DNA of 64,000 bases from Treponema parvum (GTDB lineage: Bacteria; Spirochaetota; Spirochaetia; Treponematales; Treponemataceae): positions 310,001 through 374,000 of the forward strand of contig NZ_CP054142.1 in the NCBI RefSeq assembly GCF_017893965.1, written 5' to 3'. Each line of letters starts with the position of its first letter. Positions within the stretch are counted from its first letter, which is position 1. The notes below the pieces were generated by a model, which did no database searches, was not told the origin of the DNA, and saw nothing but the letters and a program-made list of their open reading frames with translations. Position numbers and translations under genes: made by a program. This document shows positions 28,701 to 38,800 of this stretch, piece by piece.

Positions 28701-30044
28701 GGAAGCCTCATCATGAAAGATACGGCTATAATCAATCGTAAAGGCAAGGATATAACCGCTTCTGAGTCGGGACGCATAATAATCGTAGGCGACGCCCTGT
28801 ATATAGGCGTTGCAAATTCCATAAGGGTGGAAATCGGCAACGGTTCGACTATCTATGTCAAACCGGGCGATGTAGTTAAAGCCAACGCGGTTATAGGCGA
28901 ATTTGACGCCTTCAGCGAGCCGATTATCGCCGAGTATTCGGGTTACGTTCACTTTGAGGATGTTATCATAGGCTCTACTTTGGAAGAAAAGATCGACGCG
29001 AAAACCGGTTCGGTCGAACGGCGCATAAGCGATCTGCATTTGGACGTAAAACAGCCGCGCATTCTCATCACGGACGAAGCCGGCAACGAAATGGGAAGTT
29101 ATCACCTTCCTTCAGGAGCGATTCTTCAAGTGGAAGATAAGCAGAAGGTCGAAGCCGGCGTAACGCTTGCAAAACTTGCCAAGGAAGTTGCAAAGACTAA
29201 CGATATCACCGGCGGTCTCCCGCGCGTTTCGGAGCTGTTTGAAGCGCGAAAACCCAAAGAACCTGCCGTCCTTTCTAAGATTTCAGGAATCGTGAAATTC
29301 GGCGGCGTTACAAAGGGAAAGCGCCTTGTGATAGTGGAAGATATCTACGGCAGAAAATTCGACCATCTTGTTCCCATGACAAAGCGCATGCTTGTCCGCG
29401 ACGGCGACCACGTCGTTGCAGGAGAATCTTTGTGCGACGGATCTCCTAGTCCGCATGACATACTTGCGATACTCGGTGAAAACGCGCTCCAAAACTATCT
29501 TATGGATGAAATCCAGCAAGTTTACCGCGCGCAGGGCGTAGACATAAACGACAAGCACATCGGTATTATCGTTCGTCAGATGCTCAGAAAGGTGGAAGTT
29601 ATGGCCGTAGGCGATACACACTTTATCTTTGGCAAGCAGGTGGATAAATACAAATTCCATGATGAAAACCGCCGCGTAGTTGCCGAAGGCGGACAGCCTG
29701 CGATTGCCCAGCCTATGTTCCAGGGAATAACCAAGGCTTCGCTGAACGTAGATTCCTTTATATCTGCGGCCTCTTTCCAGGAGACGACGCGCGTTCTTAC
29801 CAATGCGGCAATTTCCGGAGCTACCGACGGTCTGCACGGTATAAAAGAAAATGTGGCCATCGGTCACATGATACCTGCCGGAACCGGCATAAGAAATTAT
29901 AAAAATGTAAGGCTGTTTGACGAGTCGGACAAGGATCTTGACGTGCAAATGGAAGAGATTGTCGAACGCCGCAGGGAAGAAAAGGCTCTTGCGGAACAGC
30001 TTGAAGAATCCGCCGGCGCAATGATGGCCGACGACGCGGACTGA
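25791..30044 (+). CDS. rpoC: DNA-directed RNA polymerase subunit beta'
   Basis: 1417 residues. N-terminal zinc site [20 protein letters not shown] (residues about 64-83), catalytic loop [12 protein letters not shown] near 455, trigger-loop region and a second zinc site with [13 protein letters not shown] near 870, then a C-terminal part ending [20 protein letters not shown] and an acidic tail. Together with rpoA and rpoB it forms the polymerase core. ATG at 25791 preceded by AAGGAG overlaps the end of rpoB. A hairpin at 30051-30082 follows the stop. Confidence 0.98.
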   Translation: MRDIQDFASLKIKLASPDTIRAWSYGEVKKPETINYRTLRPEKDGLFCERIFGTTKEWECYCGKFKSIRYKGVICDRCGVEVTHFKVRRERTGHIELAAPVSHIWYYRSVPSRMGLLLDLQVAALRSVLYYEKYIVIDPGDTDLKKRQLLTEEEYIEAQERYGQAFTAGMGAEAIKTLLEGLDLDALAAELRTKMIEKGAKSDKRLLKRIEIVESFRTSDNKASWMILDVIPVIPPELRPMVQLDGGRFATSDLNDLYRRVINRNNRLKRLQQLSAPDIIIRNEKRMLQEAVDALFDNSKRKRVVKGASNRPLKSISDMLKGKQGRFRQNLLGKRVDYSGRSVIVVGPELKLWQCGLPTKMALELFKPFIMKKLVDKDVVFNIKKAKMLVEQESPEVYAILDEVVREHPVMLNRAPTLHRLGIQAFEPVLVEGKAIKLHPLACKAFNADFDGDQMAIHVPLTQAAQMECWTLMLSARNLLDPANGNTIVYPSQDMVLGIYYMTSIKTSGKGSGKRFSSADEVRLAAEGGSIEWQSLIKVPVEKRPYNGTTIETSAGRLAFNEAMPDEVEYVNEQMDDKKLRKMIEKVYHINGPWLTIQMLDAIKSVGYRNAMFYGATLSMDDIIIPKEKKDMMDKANREVEEIVGQYSSGLISDKERYNKVTDIWQRTNESLTKVMMENLAKDKDGFNTIYMMAKSGARGSPKQISQLAAMRGLMAKPNGEIIELPIRSNFYEGLSVIEFFISTNGARKGLSDTALKTADAGYMTRRLVDVAQDVVINEDDCGTINGIDYAAIKNGDEIVETLSSRIVGHYTIERVVHPITGELLCDVNEYIDDDLAKKIEDAGVEKVKLRTVLTCEAQHGLCVKCYGKNLARNKIVEIGEAVGIIAAQSIGQPGTQLTMRTFHVGGTASKVTEDNRISLKYDALIGAVEGSRVDTKDGNWLFTRKGYMETTHLLAHYDMEKGDKLLVSDGSLIMKDTAIINRKGKDITASESGRIIIVGDALYIGVANSIRVEIGNGSTIYVKPGDVVKANAVIGEFDAFSEPIIAEYSGYVHFEDVIIGSTLEEKIDAKTGSVERRISDLHLDVKQPRILITDEAGNEMGSYHLPSGAILQVEDKQKVEAGVTLAKLAKEVAKTNDITGGLPRVSELFEARKPKEPAVLSKISGIVKFGGVTKGKRLVIVEDIYGRKFDHLVPMTKRMLVRDGDHVVAGESLCDGSPSPHDILAILGENALQNYLMDEIQQVYRAQGVDINDKHIGIIVRQMLRKVEVMAVGDTHFIFGKQVDKYKFHDENRRVVAEGGQPAIAQPMFQGITKASLNVDSFISAASFQETTRVLTNAAISGATDGLHGIKENVAIGHMIPAGTGIRNYKNVRLFDESDKDLDVQMEEIVERRREEKALAEQLEESAGAMMADDAD

Positions 30045-30050
30045 TAGGCT

Positions 30051-30082
30051 AAATTTCGGGTTTTATTAAACTCGAAATTTTC
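30051..30082 (+). terminator. Terminator-like hairpin after rpoC
   Basis: AAATTTCGGGTTT pairs with AAACTCGAAATTT across a short TATT loop (one G-T pair). The 3' arm itself supplies T residues but no long T run follows, so termination may be partial. Confidence 0.5.
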
Positions 30083-30462
30083 CAACCCTTTAGTATGTAA
30101 ACTGAATGGCAAGTTTTGAAAACGAGGTGCGGAGGCGAGGTTCCGGCCGCGTGACGCTTCGAGCGTTATGCTTAGAGAATTCTGCTCTAAAAGCTCGACC
30201 GCGGCATACACAGCGAGTTTGCGATGCAAACTCGTAAGTGAGCGTAGCGAACGGAGTTCTCGCTGAAAGCATATTATAACTCGTCGAAACCTCGAAGAAA
30301 TCGCTGAAGGTGAGTTTTTCGAGATGTCCTTAAGTATTTGCGGAACCTGCCTTTCAAAAGGCTTGACTTACGTTTCGTGAATTTTGTAATATATAAAGCC
30401 TGTATGGTTTGAAATTTTGCCCGGAGTGCTGACCGGCAACAATTATAGAGGAGAATAGGCCG
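30083..30462. other. Non-coding region between rpoC and rpsL
   Basis: About 380 bp without a credible gene. It holds a diverged copy of the intergenic repeat family (30210-30330), including a perfect CGAGTTTGC-GAT-GCAAACTCG stem at 30214-30234 absent from the other copies. The 30100-30205 part, GC-rich with GCTTCGAGCG-type inverted repeats, is not assigned. Confidence 0.5.
30210..30330 (+). repeat. Intergenic repeat element, copy C (diverged, with insertion)
   Basis: The right part (30275-30330: ACTCGTCGAAACCTCGAAG…GAGTTTTTCGAGATGTCCT) matches copy A closely. The left part shares ACAGCGAGT but is interrupted by about 50 bp with its own hairpin. Lies 133 bp before rpsL, same orientation as the other copies. 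Confidence 0.65.
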
Positions 30463-30837
30463 ATGCCTACAATTAATCAATTAATTCGTCAAGGACGTAG
30501 AACTGCTGCAAACAGAACCAAATCTCCCGCGCTTGAGTCCTGTCCGCAAAAACGCGGCGTATGCACCCGTGTTATGACAGTTACGCCCAAAAAACCGAAT
30601 TCGGCTCTCCGCAAGGTAGCCCGTGTTCGTTTGTGCAATGGAATAGAAGTTACTGCATATATCCCGGGAATCGGACATAATCTGCAGGAACACTCTGTGG
30701 TTTTAATCCGCGGCGGTCGTGTAAAGGATCTGCCGGGCGTTCGTTATCATATCATCCGCGGTGCGAAAGACGCTCTCGGCGTTGAAGATCGCAAGCGCGG
30801 CCGTTCGAAATACGGCGCAAAAAAGCCTAAGGCATAA
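30463..30837 (+). CDS. rpsL: 30S ribosomal protein S12
   Basis: 124 residues. Starts [12 protein letters not shown] and carries [20 protein letters not shown] and [13 protein letters not shown]. Both lysines linked to streptomycin resistance when mutated (in PKKPNS and VKDLPG) are wild type, and the Asp in KDLPG, the usual methylthiolation site, is present. S12 monitors codon-anticodon pairing. GGAG precedes the ATG. rpsG follows after 12 bp. Confidence 0.98.
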   Translation: MPTINQLIRQGRRTAANRTKSPALESCPQKRGVCTRVMTVTPKKPNSALRKVARVRLCNGIEVTAYIPGIGHNLQEHSVVLIRGGRVKDLPGVRYHIIRGAKDALGVEDRKRGRSKYGAKKPKA

Positions 30838-30849
30838 AGGAGTGTAAAG

Positions 30850-31320
30850 ATGGGAAGACATAAAAAAACTATCGACCGTCCGATATTGCCGGATGCAAAA
30901 TACAACAGCGTAGTTATTTCTAAATTTATAAGCCGTATGATGTTGGACGGAAAAAAAGCTTCATGTACGAGAATCGTGTATGAAGCCTTGGATAAGTTAA
31001 AGGCAAAGACCGAAACGGAGCCTTTGGAAGTGTTTTTAAAGGCAATAGACAATGTAAAGCCCGTTGTAGAAGTAAAGTCTCGCCGCGTCGGTGGCGCCAC
31101 GTATCAGGTTCCCGTAGAAATCCGTGATTCCAGACGTGAAGCATTGGCTATGCGTTGGGTGATCACGGCTGCCCGTTCAAGAAGCGGACACGGAATGGCC
31201 GACACGTTAGCTCTTGAATTGTTTGACGCTTTTAACAACACCGGCACTGCGTTTAAGAAAAAAGAAGACACTCATAAAATGGCTGAGGCTAACAAGGCCT
31301 TTGCCCATTACAGATGGTAG
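30850..31320 (+). CDS. rpsG: 30S ribosomal protein S7
   Basis: 156 residues, full length. Signature [20 protein letters not shown] near the N-terminus, then [14 protein letters not shown] and [10 protein letters not shown]; ends [16 protein letters not shown]7 nucleates the 30S head. AAAGGAG precedes the ATG. fusA, which usually follows in the str operon, is missing; a strong terminator ends the transcript. Confidence 0.98.
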   Translation: MGRHKKTIDRPILPDAKYNSVVISKFISRMMLDGKKASCTRIVYEALDKLKAKTETEPLEVFLKAIDNVKPVVEVKSRRVGGATYQVPVEIRDSRREALAMRWVITAARSRSGHGMADTLALELFDAFNNTGTAFKKKEDTHKMAEANKAFAHYRW

Positions 31321-31379
31321 TTTTCGGCGATTAGGACTAAAAGTTCGTCGCCTGAAAATTCAGTTATTTTTGTAATACG

Positions 31380-31424
31380 GCACCTTTGAGAATTTTAAAA
31401 TTGACTCTTAAAGGTGCTTTTTTT
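31380..31424 (+). terminator. Rho-independent terminator after rpsG
   Basis: GCACCTTTGAGA (31380-31391) pairs with TCTTAAAGGTGC (31406-31417), followed by seven T. Canonical form; ends the rpsL-rpsG transcript. Confidence 0.85.
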
Positions 31425-31444
31425 GATATTTTTTAACTTTGCTA

Positions 31445-31473
31445 TTGCAATTTAATTATAAAAAGTGTATAAA
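31445..31473 (+). promoter_or_regulatory. Promoter for tuf and the S10 operon
   Basis: TTGCAA (31445-31450), 17 bp, TATAAA (31468-31473). Transcription from about 31480 would give tuf a leader of about 470 nt. Confidence 0.6.
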
Positions 31474-31479
31474 TAATTT

Positions 31480-31952
31480 CACTGCAAATTTCATTTTATG
31501 ACATTGCAGCAGGGTTCTTTGAGAGTCAGGCGGGTGTTAAGCCCGGTGCAGCCGTAAAGTTAATTGTTTTTTCAATTTTCAGGTTTGTACGACCCTTTAA
31601 TGTGCTGATTCCGCCGTCGGCGGGATCCGTAAAGATGATTGATGACATTAAGGGTTTCTGACAGGTCCGTAATATGTGGACGTCAGGCTCATGGATGCCA
31701 GACCAGTCGTCAGGCGGTTAAGTTTGATGGTGATAGGTGGTGCCGGCCATTGATATTCCGAATAGATGGAATGTCGTGCGAGATTAATTTCTGTTCCGTT
31801 TCCAACTCTAAAATCATCTCACAGGCATTAACCGATTTAAGTGTGTATGCGAATATGGCGTTTTCGTCAGAAAACCGTCATGTTCTGGCTTAAAGTGCAT
31901 CACATAAAATTATGTATGCCGGCAAAGAGGATAGTCCGGCAAGGAGAAAAAC
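31480..31952 (+). promoter_or_regulatory. Long non-coding leader upstream of tuf, several stem-loops
   Basis: No credible reading frame. Structures seen: CCCTTTAATGT…ACATTAAGGG at about 31592-31655 enclosing CCGCC-GTC-GGCGG; CTGAC…GTCAG with inner GTCC…GGAC at about 31659-31688; ATTCC…GGAAT near 31754-31771; and TGCCGG…CCGGCA (31918-31942) just before the AAGGAG of tuf. I do not recognise a known RNA family. It may be a regulatory leader or a processed small RNA. Confidence 0.45.
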
Positions 31953-33140
31953 ATGGCGAAGGAGAAGTTCGTTAGAACTAAGCCCCACATGAACGTTGGA
32001 ACCATCGGTCACGTTGACCATGGTAAGACTACTTTGTCTGCAGCAATCACACAGTATTGTGCAAAAAAATACGGTGATCACGCGCTTAAGTATGATGAAA
32101 TTGATAACGCTCCGGAAGAAAAAGAGCGCGGTATTACGATCAATACGCGCCACCTTGAATATCAGTCGGACAAACGACACTACGCGCACATCGACTGTCC
32201 CGGACACGCCGACTATATCAAAAACATGATCACCGGTGCAGCTCAGATGGACGGAGCTGTTCTCGTCGTTTCCGCTCCCGATTCCGTTATGCCCCAGACG
32301 CGCGAACACTTGCTGTTGGCTCGTCAGGTAGGCGTTCCGAAGATCATTGTTTTCCTGAACAAGGTTGATCAGGTGGATGATCCGGATCTTCTTGAATTGG
32401 TAGTTGAAGAAGTAAAAGACACTCTTAAAGAATACGGCTTTGCCGCGGAAACTCCGATCATAAAAGGTTCCGCGTTTAAGGCTTTGAACGAAAGCGACAA
32501 GGCTGAAAACACCGCCTGCATCGAAGAACTGCTCACGGCTATGGACACGTGGTTTGATGATCCGATTCGTGACGAAGCAAAACCGTTCCTTATGCCGATC
32601 GAAGACATCTTCACTATTTCCGGACGAGGAACCGTTGTAACTGGACGCGTAGAGCGCGGCGTTGTAAATATGAACGACGAAGTTGAAATCGTAGGTATCC
32701 GCCCGACGCAGAAGTCAACCGTAACAGGTATCGAAATGTTCCAAAAGACGCTCGATCAGGGTATTGCAGGAGACAATGTTGGCGTTCTTTTGCGCGGTAT
32801 TGAAAAGAAGGATGTGGAACGTGGTCAGGTACTTGCGAAGCCCGGTTCCATTCATCCTCACACGAAATTCGAAGCGCAGATTTACGTTTTGTCAAAGGAA
32901 GAAGGCGGACGCCACAGCCCGTTCTTCTCAGGCTATCGGCCTCAGTTCTATTTCCGCACGACGGATATTACCGGAACGGTGACCCTCGAAGCGGGAACGG
33001 ATATGGTTAAGCCCGGCGATAATGTAAAGATTATCGGCGAATTGATTCACCCGATCGCTATGGATGAAGGTCTTAAGCTTGCTATTCGTGAAGGCGGTCG
33101 TACGATCGCTTCCGGTCAGGTTACTAAAGTAATAGAATAG
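31953..33140 (+). CDS. tuf: Elongation factor Tu
   Basis: 395 residues. GTPase motifs GHVDHGKT (P-loop), RGITIN (switch I), DCPGHADY and NKVD are intact; domains II and III follow with [22 protein letters not shown]-Tu brings aminoacyl-tRNA to the ribosome. AAGGAG precedes the ATG. It heads the S10 ribosomal operon instead of following fusA, an arrangement also found in other treponemes. A hairpin separates it from rpsJ. Confidence 0.98.
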   Translation: MAKEKFVRTKPHMNVGTIGHVDHGKTTLSAAITQYCAKKYGDHALKYDEIDNAPEEKERGITINTRHLEYQSDKRHYAHIDCPGHADYIKNMITGAAQMDGAVLVVSAPDSVMPQTREHLLLARQVGVPKIIVFLNKVDQVDDPDLLELVVEEVKDTLKEYGFAAETPIIKGSAFKALNESDKAENTACIEELLTAMDTWFDDPIRDEAKPFLMPIEDIFTISGRGTVVTGRVERGVVNMNDEVEIVGIRPTQKSTVTGIEMFQKTLDQGIAGDNVGVLLRGIEKKDVERGQVLAKPGSIHPHTKFEAQIYVLSKEEGGRHSPFFSGYRPQFYFRTTDITGTVTLEAGTDMVKPGDNVKIIGELIHPIAMDEGLKLAIREGGRTIASGQVTKVIE

Positions 33141-33161
33141 TCCGGTTTTGTTATAGATAAT

Positions 33162-33185
33162 GCCTGCGGCTTTTAAGCTGCAGGC
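33162..33185 (+). terminator. Attenuator-like hairpin between tuf and rpsJ
   Basis: GCCTGC-G-GCTT pairs with AAGC-T-GCAGGC, followed by TCTATTT. The T tract is short, so read-through into rpsJ is likely; it may set tuf above ribosomal-protein expression. Confidence 0.5.
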
Positions 33186-33211
33186 TCTATTTCAAATCCA
33201 TTGGAGGAATA

Positions 33212-33520
33212 ATGGCTAACGGAAAGATTCGTGTCAAACTCCGCGCTTTTGATGTTGAGTTGATCGATCAGAGTGCAAAAGCCATCGTGCAGACTGTGCA
33301 GAAAGCGGGCGCAAAGGTCTCAGGCCCCATACCGCTGCCTACTAGGATAAATAAGGTGACTGTATTGCGTTCTCCTCATGTAAATAAAAAATCACGTGAG
33401 CAGTTTGAAATGCGTACACACAAGCGCCTTATCGATATTCTTGAACCGACGTCCGATGTTATGGATTCGTTGATGAAACTGGAATTGCCTGCCGGTGTGG
33501 ATGTGGAAATCAAGCAGTAG
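33212..33520 (+). CDS. rpsJ: 30S ribosomal protein S10
   Basis: 102 residues. [19 protein letters not shown] at the start, [20 protein letters not shown] in the middle and [11 protein letters not shown] near the end are diagnostic. S10 is also the NusB partner in antitermination. Strong TTGGAGG precedes the ATG. First gene of the S10 block. Confidence 0.98.
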   Translation: MANGKIRVKLRAFDVELIDQSAKAIVQTVQKAGAKVSGPIPLPTRINKVTVLRSPHVNKKSREQFEMRTHKRLIDILEPTSDVMDSLMKLELPAGVDVEIKQ

Positions 33521-33596
33521 TTTTTATTGCTTTTAAACGGTATCGGTCCTCCGGATCTGGGATGACGGCCGTAAATTGTTTAAGGAGAACATCAGA

Positions 33597-34217
33597 ATGA
33601 AAGGTCTGATTGCAAAAAAAGTGGGGATGACCCAGGTTTTTGACGAAAGCGGTAATCTTATACCAGTAACCGTGATCCACGTCGAACCTAATGTGGTTGT
33701 TTCCACGAAGACAAAAGAAACCAACGGGTACAATGCCGTAGTTTTGGGTCTTGAAGATATTAAGCCTTCAAAGGCCAGCAAGGCATATGCCGGACAGTTT
33801 CCTGAAAATATTTCACCGAAACGTTATTTAAAAGAATTTCGCGATTTTGACAATGACGTAAAAGTAGGAGACCTCGTAGGTCTTGAGCTCTTTGAAAAAA
33901 CACGTTTTCTTGACGTGAGCGCAACTTCTAAAGGCAAGGGTTTTGCCGGCGTAATGAAGCGGTGGGGCTTCCACGGCGGACGCGCTACGCACGGTTCCAA
34001 ATTTCATCGCGAACCGGGCGGTACAGGGCATTCCACAACACCCGGGCATTGTTTTAAGAACACGAAGCTCCCCGGCCGTATGGGTTCCGAAAAAGTCACG
34101 GTGCAAAATCTTAAGATCATTAAAGTTGATCCTGAATTGAAAGTTATTATGGTTCGCGGGGCAGTCCCCGGGAATAAAGACTGTACGCTGATCGTCAAGT
34201 CCGCGGTAAAGAAATAA
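33597..34217 (+). CDS. rplC: 50S ribosomal protein L3
   Basis: 206 residues. Starts MKGLIAKKVGMTQVFDESG and has the central signature KGKGFAGVMKRWGFHGGRAT. L3 is one of the first 50S assembly proteins. ATG at 33597 follows AAGGAG; seven further upstream codons in frame are not L3-like. Confidence 0.98.
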   Translation: MKGLIAKKVGMTQVFDESGNLIPVTVIHVEPNVVVSTKTKETNGYNAVVLGLEDIKPSKASKAYAGQFPENISPKRYLKEFRDFDNDVKVGDLVGLELFEKTRFLDVSATSKGKGFAGVMKRWGFHGGRATHGSKFHREPGGTGHSTTPGHCFKNTKLPGRMGSEKVTVQNLKIIKVDPELKVIMVRGAVPGNKDCTLIVKSAVKK

Positions 34218-34235
34218 CGACGGAGGAAGATAACT

Positions 34236-34877
34236 ATGGAAAAGAAAGTCTATTCTGTCGATGGTAAAGAGCTGCGCACTATTATGCTTGATGATAAAGT
34301 GTTCGGTCTTCCTGTGAATGAGGATGTCATTTACTATGCCATCAATAATGAACTGGCAAATAAGCGCGTGGGTACGGCTTGCACGAAGGGCCGTTCCGAA
34401 GTGCACGGCAGCAATGCAAAGCCGTATAAACAAAAAGGTACCGGACGTGCCCGGCGCGGCGATAAAAAATCTCCGCTTTTAGTCGGCGGCGGCGTTATAT
34501 TTGGCCCGAAACCGAGAGATTTCAGCTATTCCATCCCTAAAAAAGCAAAGCGCTTGGCGATGAAGTCGATTTTGAGCCTTCAGGCGCAGAGCGACAGGCT
34601 CACCGTGGTGGAAGATTTTACCGTAGAAAGCGGAAAGACAAAGGATTTGGTAAAAATTCTTGATAATTTTGCCAAAAATGAAAGGACTGTTATCATCCTT
34701 AAAGATGATGACGCAAAGATAAAGCAGGCCGGAAACAATATTCCCAATTTATACTTCCTTTCTTATAACCGATTGCGTGCGCACGACTTGTTTTACGGAC
34801 GCAAAGTCATTTTGCTTGAAACGGCTGCGAAAAATATTTCACAGTTTTACAATGCTGACGAAAAGGAGGCTGAATAA
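34236..34877 (+). CDS. rplD: 50S ribosomal protein L4
   Basis: 213 residues. Carries the long loop segment KPYKQKGTGRARRGDKKSPL and GGGVIFGPKPRDFSYSIPKK that line the exit tunnel. In E. coli L4 represses the S10 operon; no such leader could be confirmed here. CGGAGGA precedes the ATG. The stop shares a base with the rplW start (TAATG). Confidence 0.97.
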   Translation: MEKKVYSVDGKELRTIMLDDKVFGLPVNEDVIYYAINNELANKRVGTACTKGRSEVHGSNAKPYKQKGTGRARRGDKKSPLLVGGGVIFGPKPRDFSYSIPKKAKRLAMKSILSLQAQSDRLTVVEDFTVESGKTKDLVKILDNFAKNERTVIILKDDDAKIKQAGNNIPNLYFLSYNRLRAHDLFYGRKVILLETAAKNISQFYNADEKEAE

Positions 34878-35161
34878 TGTTTAACGAAGACGTTATTATA
34901 AAGCCTGTTATTTCCGAAAAGGCAAATGCATTGCGCGAACAGGATAAATATGTATTTATTGTGCGTTCCGATGCTACTAAAACACAGGTTAAGGATGCGG
35001 TTTCAAAACTTTTCAGTGTAAAAGTTATAGGCTGTACGACGATGAATGTGATGGGAAAGATTAAACGTCTTCGGGGCAGACCCGGGCGTACGTCTTCTTA
35101 TAAAAAAGCCGTAGTGCGCATAGCACACGGCGAGACGATTAAGGTGTTCGAAGGCGCTTAA
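34877..35161 (+). CDS. rplW: 50S ribosomal protein L23
   Basis: 94 residues. VIIKPVISEKANALREQDKY at the start and a basic GKIKRLRGRPGRTSSYKKAV loop identify L23, at the polypeptide exit and the docking point for SRP and trigger factor. Overlaps rplD by one base, with AAGGAGG 8 nt upstream. Confidence 0.97.
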   Translation: MFNEDVIIKPVISEKANALREQDKYVFIVRSDATKTQVKDAVSKLFSVKVIGCTTMNVMGKIKRLRGRPGRTSSYKKAVVRIAHGETIKVFEGA

Positions 35162-35192
35162 GCCTTAGACTGCGAATTAAGGGGAATCAGAT

Positions 35193-36017
35193 ATGGCTCT
35201 GAAAATTTTTAAGCCGGTCACCGCAGGGACCCGAACACGTGTTGACCTGCGAAAGGATGAACTGACTGCCGACAAACCGGAAAAAACTCTGGTGTCGGGC
35301 AGAAAGTCTTACGGAGGACGCGGCGCCGGAGGACGTATTTCCGTACGTCATCAGGGAGGCGGACACAAGCGCAGATACCGTGATATTGATTTTAGACGCG
35401 ACAAACACGGAATTCCGGGAACCGTCAAGACTATAGAATACGATCCGAACAGGAGTGCGAATATCGCATTGATTTTCTATGCCGACGGCGACAAGCGTTA
35501 TATTATTGCGCCTAAAGGTTTGACCGTAGGGCAAAAGATAATGTCCGGAGAAAATGCGGATCCTTCCGTGGGAAACGCACTTCCGCTTTCGGTAATTCCT
35601 GTGGGGTTTACCGTGCATAATATTGAATTGACGATAGGCCGCGGCGGGCAGTTGGCCAGGTCCGCAGGCGCAAGCGCGCAGGTCGCGGCGAAGGAAGGAG
35701 ACTATGTAACTCTCCGCCTGCCGTCAAGCGAACTCCGCCGCGTAAACGGAAAATGCTATGCTACGATCGGCGTGGTAGGAAATGAAGACCACATGAATGT
35801 TCAGCTGGGTAAAGCCGGACATTCAAGATGGCTCGGAATTCGTCCTTCCGTGCGCGGTATGGCGATGAACCCTGTGGATCATCCGCTCGGCGGCGGTGAA
35901 GGCAGAGGTAAGGGACGTAACCCCGTTACTCCTTGGGGACAGCCTTGCAAAGGCTATAAAACCCGCAACAAGCGGAAGACGTCGGACAGATTTATCGTTT
36001 CGCGTCGGAAGAAATAG
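35193..36017 (+). CDS. rplB: 50S ribosomal protein L2
   Basis: 274 residues. [20 protein letters not shown] near residue 35 and the C-terminal [20 protein letters not shown] with its conserved His near the peptidyl-transferase centre. AAGGGG precedes the ATG. Confidence 0.98.
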   Translation: MALKIFKPVTAGTRTRVDLRKDELTADKPEKTLVSGRKSYGGRGAGGRISVRHQGGGHKRRYRDIDFRRDKHGIPGTVKTIEYDPNRSANIALIFYADGDKRYIIAPKGLTVGQKIMSGENADPSVGNALPLSVIPVGFTVHNIELTIGRGGQLARSAGASAQVAAKEGDYVTLRLPSSELRRVNGKCYATIGVVGNEDHMNVQLGKAGHSRWLGIRPSVRGMAMNPVDHPLGGGEGRGKGRNPVTPWGQPCKGYKTRNKRKTSDRFIVSRRKK

Positions 36018-36031
36018 TTGTATAGGAGTTA

Positions 36032-36334
36032 ATGGTGTCAAGATCTGTTAAAAAAGGCCCTTTTGTTGAAAAGAGCCTGTATAAAAAGGTTACGGAAATG
36101 AATAAAGAGTCTGACAGGAAGATGATAAAGACATATTCCCGCTGCTCTACAATCATCCCTGAAATGGTTGGCAATACGATTTCCGTCTATAACGGAAAAA
36201 CATGGATTCCGGTTTATATCACGGAAAACCTTGTCGGGCACAAGCTCGGCGAGTTTGCTCCTACGCGTATATTCCGGGGACATGGTGGTACTGATAAAAA
36301 AGCTAGCGCCGGCGCGGCTCCGGCAGCTAAATAA
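36032..36334 (+). CDS. rpsS: 30S ribosomal protein S19
   Basis: 100 residues, a few more than usual. [18 protein letters not shown] at the start, then [20 protein letters not shown] and [17 protein letters not shown]. The last dozen residues are Ala-rich. ATG at 36032 follows AGGAG; a GTG codon next to it could also serve. Confidence 0.97.
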   Translation: MVSRSVKKGPFVEKSLYKKVTEMNKESDRKMIKTYSRCSTIIPEMVGNTISVYNGKTWIPVYITENLVGHKLGEFAPTRIFRGHGGTDKKASAGAAPAAK

Positions 36335-36346
36335 TAGGTGGATATT

Positions 36347-36703
36347 ATGACTGTAAAGAAAGGTTATGTAGCCACTGCAAAATTCCTGATCGCATCTCCT
36401 ACTAAAGTTCGTCCTGTAGCGCATGTGATCAATCAAAAGTCCTGTTCGAAGGCGATGGCGATTCTTGAGAATATGCCGCAGAAAGGTGCGGAACTTATCC
36501 GCGGCACGTTGAAGTCTGCGGTGGCCAATGCGCTGAATGCTAACAACAAACTGGATGAAGACATGCTGTTCGTTAAGGAAATTCGTATTGACGAAGGTCC
36601 TAGGCTTAAAAGAGTTTGGTTTCGTGCGCGCGGCCGCGCCGATCAGCTTTTAAAACGCATGTGTCATATTACAGTGGTCGTTGACGAAAAGGCGGAGGAA
36701 TAA
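36347..36703 (+). CDS. rplV: 50S ribosomal protein L22
   Basis: 118 residues. The pattern [20 protein letters not shown] and the C-terminal [20 protein letters not shown] with the tunnel loop fit L22. ATG at 36347 follows AGGTGG by 5 nt; a GTG nine bases upstream is in frame but too near that site. rpsC starts one base after the stop. Confidence 0.96.
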   Translation: MTVKKGYVATAKFLIASPTKVRPVAHVINQKSCSKAMAILENMPQKGAELIRGTLKSAVANALNANNKLDEDMLFVKEIRIDEGPRLKRVWFRARGRADQLLKRMCHITVVVDEKAEE

Positions 36704-36704
36704 A

Positions 36705-37478
36705 GTGGGTCAGAAAGTTAGTCCTATCGGTTTACGTCTTGGAATCAACAAGACATGGCAGTCCCGCTGGTATGCATCTCCCCGTGAATATGCAGACCTG
36801 GTTTTGGAAGACATGAAGATCAGAAAAATGATCTCCGAGTTTCCGGAATGTAAAAATGCGGACATCGCACAGATTGAGATTATTCGTCATCCTCAGCGGG
36901 TTACCATTGTGATTCATACGGCCCGCCCGGGAGTGATTATCGGTGTAAAAGGCGCTACGATCGAAAAGATCAGTACGGACATTCAAAAGCAGCTGACAAA
37001 GAAGGTGCAGATAAAGATAAAAGAGATCAAACGCGCCGACGTTAACGCTTCTTTGATTGCGCAAAATGTAGGCCGTCAAATGATGGGGCGCGCTTCATTC
37101 CGTAAGGCTATGAAGCAGGCGACGAGCAACGCTATGAGGGCCGGCGCTCAGGGTATAAAGATCCGCTTGGCCGGACGTCTGGGCGGCGCCGAAATGAAGC
37201 GGAGCGAAGAGCAGAAGGAAGGAAGGGTTCCTCTTCACACTCTTCGCGCGGATATTGACTATGGTGTCTTTGAAGCTCTAACTACTTACGGCAAAATCGG
37301 CGTAAAAGTTTGGGTGTACAACGGCATGAATTATGGTCATGAGCAGAACGAAGATGCAGGACAGCTTGTCCGAAAGCCTCGACGTGAAAGACCTGCCCGT
37401 GCAAATGCGGCCGGACAAGACGGTGAAACCTCCGTCGAAAAAGGCGCCGAAAACGCGGACAAGGCTTCAAGGAGTTAG
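36705..37478 (+). CDS. rpsC: 30S ribosomal protein S3
   Basis: 257 residues. Starts [22 protein letters not shown] domain [21 protein letters not shown]-terminal domain [19 protein letters not shown]. The final 30 residues are a charged, Ala/Glu-rich extension. GTG at 36705 follows GGAGG by 6 nt; the longer upstream frame overlaps rplV. Confidence 0.97.
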   Translation: MGQKVSPIGLRLGINKTWQSRWYASPREYADLVLEDMKIRKMISEFPECKNADIAQIEIIRHPQRVTIVIHTARPGVIIGVKGATIEKISTDIQKQLTKKVQIKIKEIKRADVNASLIAQNVGRQMMGRASFRKAMKQATSNAMRAGAQGIKIRLAGRLGGAEMKRSEEQKEGRVPLHTLRADIDYGVFEALTTYGKIGVKVWVYNGMNYGHEQNEDAGQLVRKPRRERPARANAAGQDGETSVEKGAENADKASRS

Positions 37479-37481
37479 TCT

Positions 37482-37901
37482 ATGCCACTTAGTCCTAAAA
37501 GAGTAATTCACCGTAAGGTGCAGCGCGGCAGACAACACGGTTTTGCTACGCGCGATAATAATATTGATTTTGGAGACGTCGCGCTTGTGGCCATGGATCC
37601 CGTCTGGCTGCGTGCGACTCATATCGAAGCTGCCCGTGTTGCGATCAACCGTAAGATAAATCGCGCCGGACAGGTTTGGATTCGCGTCTTTCCGGATAAG
37701 CCGATTTCACGGAAGCCTGCCGAAACCCGTATGGGTAAAGGAAAAGGCGCTCCTGAATTTTGGGCTGCGAACATAAAGCCGGGCATGATACTGTTTGAAA
37801 TAGGCGGAATCGAAAAAGGTCTTGCTGCCGACGCTTTAAAGCTTGCGGCCAGTAAATTGCCCATAAAAACAAAAATTGCTTATAAGCCTACAAAAGATTA
37901 A
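37482..37901 (+). CDS. rplP: 50S ribosomal protein L16
   Basis: 139 residues. PLSPKRVIHRKVQRGRQHG at the start, ARVAINRKINRAGQVWIRVF and ETRMGKGKGAPEFWAANIKP in the middle. L16 shapes the A-site tRNA binding region. AGGAG precedes the ATG. Confidence 0.98.
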   Translation: MPLSPKRVIHRKVQRGRQHGFATRDNNIDFGDVALVAMDPVWLRATHIEAARVAINRKINRAGQVWIRVFPDKPISRKPAETRMGKGKGAPEFWAANIKPGMILFEIGGIEKGLAADALKLAASKLPIKTKIAYKPTKD

Positions 37902-37912
37902 GGAGGTATAAG

Positions 37913-38125
37913 ATGGCAAAGTCGACAAAAAAAACAGACAAAGAACTGTCTTATGCTGAATTGGTAAATCAGCTTACAGAGCAGAAAAAGAAATACATGG
38001 ATTTGCGCTTTCAGATGATCATTTCCCATGTTGATAATCCGATGCAAAAACGTACTATGCGCCGAGAGATCGCCCGCTTGAATACGTTTATCCGGCAAAA
38101 AGAACTTGCCGGAGAGAATAAGTAG
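37913..38125 (+). CDS. rpmC: 50S ribosomal protein L29
   Basis: 70 residues, two antiparallel helices. ELVNQLTEQKKKYMDLRFQM and the C-terminal RTMRREIARLNTFIRQKE are typical of L29. A strong AAGGAGG precedes the ATG. Confidence 0.95.
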   Translation: MAKSTKKTDKELSYAELVNQLTEQKKKYMDLRFQMIISHVDNPMQKRTMRREIARLNTFIRQKELAGENK

Positions 38126-38135
38126 GAGCTGAGCC

Positions 38136-38408
38136 GTGGAAGAACAAGCTGTAAAAGCCAAAGCGTCGAAACGTTCTTTTGTAGGACTTGTCACAAGCGA
38201 TAAGATGGATAAGACGATAGTCGTCACTGTTTCTACAAAACGAATGGATCAGCTTTACAAAAAATATGTTACGTGGACTAAAAAATATAAGGCTCATGAT
38301 GAAAAAAATGACGCCCATATCGGTGATACGGTCCGTATTGTGGAATGTCGGCCTTTGAGCAAGGATAAGTGCTGGCGTTTGGCCGAGATCGTTGAACGCG
38401 CTAAATAA
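38136..38408 (+). CDS. rpsQ: 30S ribosomal protein S17
   Basis: 90 residues. [40 protein letters not shown] and [20 protein letters not shown] are diagnostic of this OB-fold protein. Start is GTG at 38136 with AGGAG 7 nt upstream. Confidence 0.97.
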   Translation: MEEQAVKAKASKRSFVGLVTSDKMDKTIVVTVSTKRMDQLYKKYVTWTKKYKAHDEKNDAHIGDTVRIVECRPLSKDKCWRLAEIVERAK

Positions 38409-38419
38409 GGAGAAAAACT

Positions 38420-38788
38420 ATGATTCAGATGCAGTCAAACATGACCGTCGCTGACAACTCCGGCGCAAAAATCGTCCAGTGTATTAAGGTCATCGGCGGA
38501 TCTCACCGCCGCTATGCCGGAATCGGTGACATTGTTGTCGTAGCCGTAAAAGAAGCGATTCCTACGTCTACTATAAAAAAGGGTTCCGTTGAAAAGGCCG
38601 TTATTGTCCGCCAGGCAAAAGAATACCGCCGTCCGGACGGAACTTATATCCGTTTTGACGATAACGCTTGCGTCATCGTAGACGAAAATAAGAATCCCAA
38701 GGGCAAGCGCATTTTCGGACCCGTCGCCCGCGAGCTGCGCGATTTGGATTACATGAAGATAATCTCGCTTGCTCCGGAAGTTTTGTAA
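38420..38788 (+). CDS. rplN: 50S ribosomal protein L14
   Basis: 122 residues. [20 protein letters not shown] at the start, [20 protein letters not shown] and [15 protein letters not shown] at the end identify L14, part of the intersubunit bridge and RsfS docking site. AAGGAG precedes the ATG. Confidence 0.98.
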   Translation: MIQMQSNMTVADNSGAKIVQCIKVIGGSHRRYAGIGDIVVVAVKEAIPTSTIKKGSVEKAVIVRQAKEYRRPDGTYIRFDDNACVIVDENKNPKGKRIFGPVARELRDLDYMKIISLAPEVL

Positions 38789-38800
38789 GGAATATTGACT

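Noticed and set aside
31639-31893. 84-codon open frame in the tuf leader
   Set aside because: Overlaps several stem-loops, lacks a ribosome binding site and resembles nothing; treated as leader RNA.
31927-31941. GAGGATAGTCCGG, reminiscent of the RNase P RNA core
   Set aside because: No other RNase P landmarks nearby, and the motif lies directly against the tuf ribosome binding site as the loop and arm of a short hairpin.
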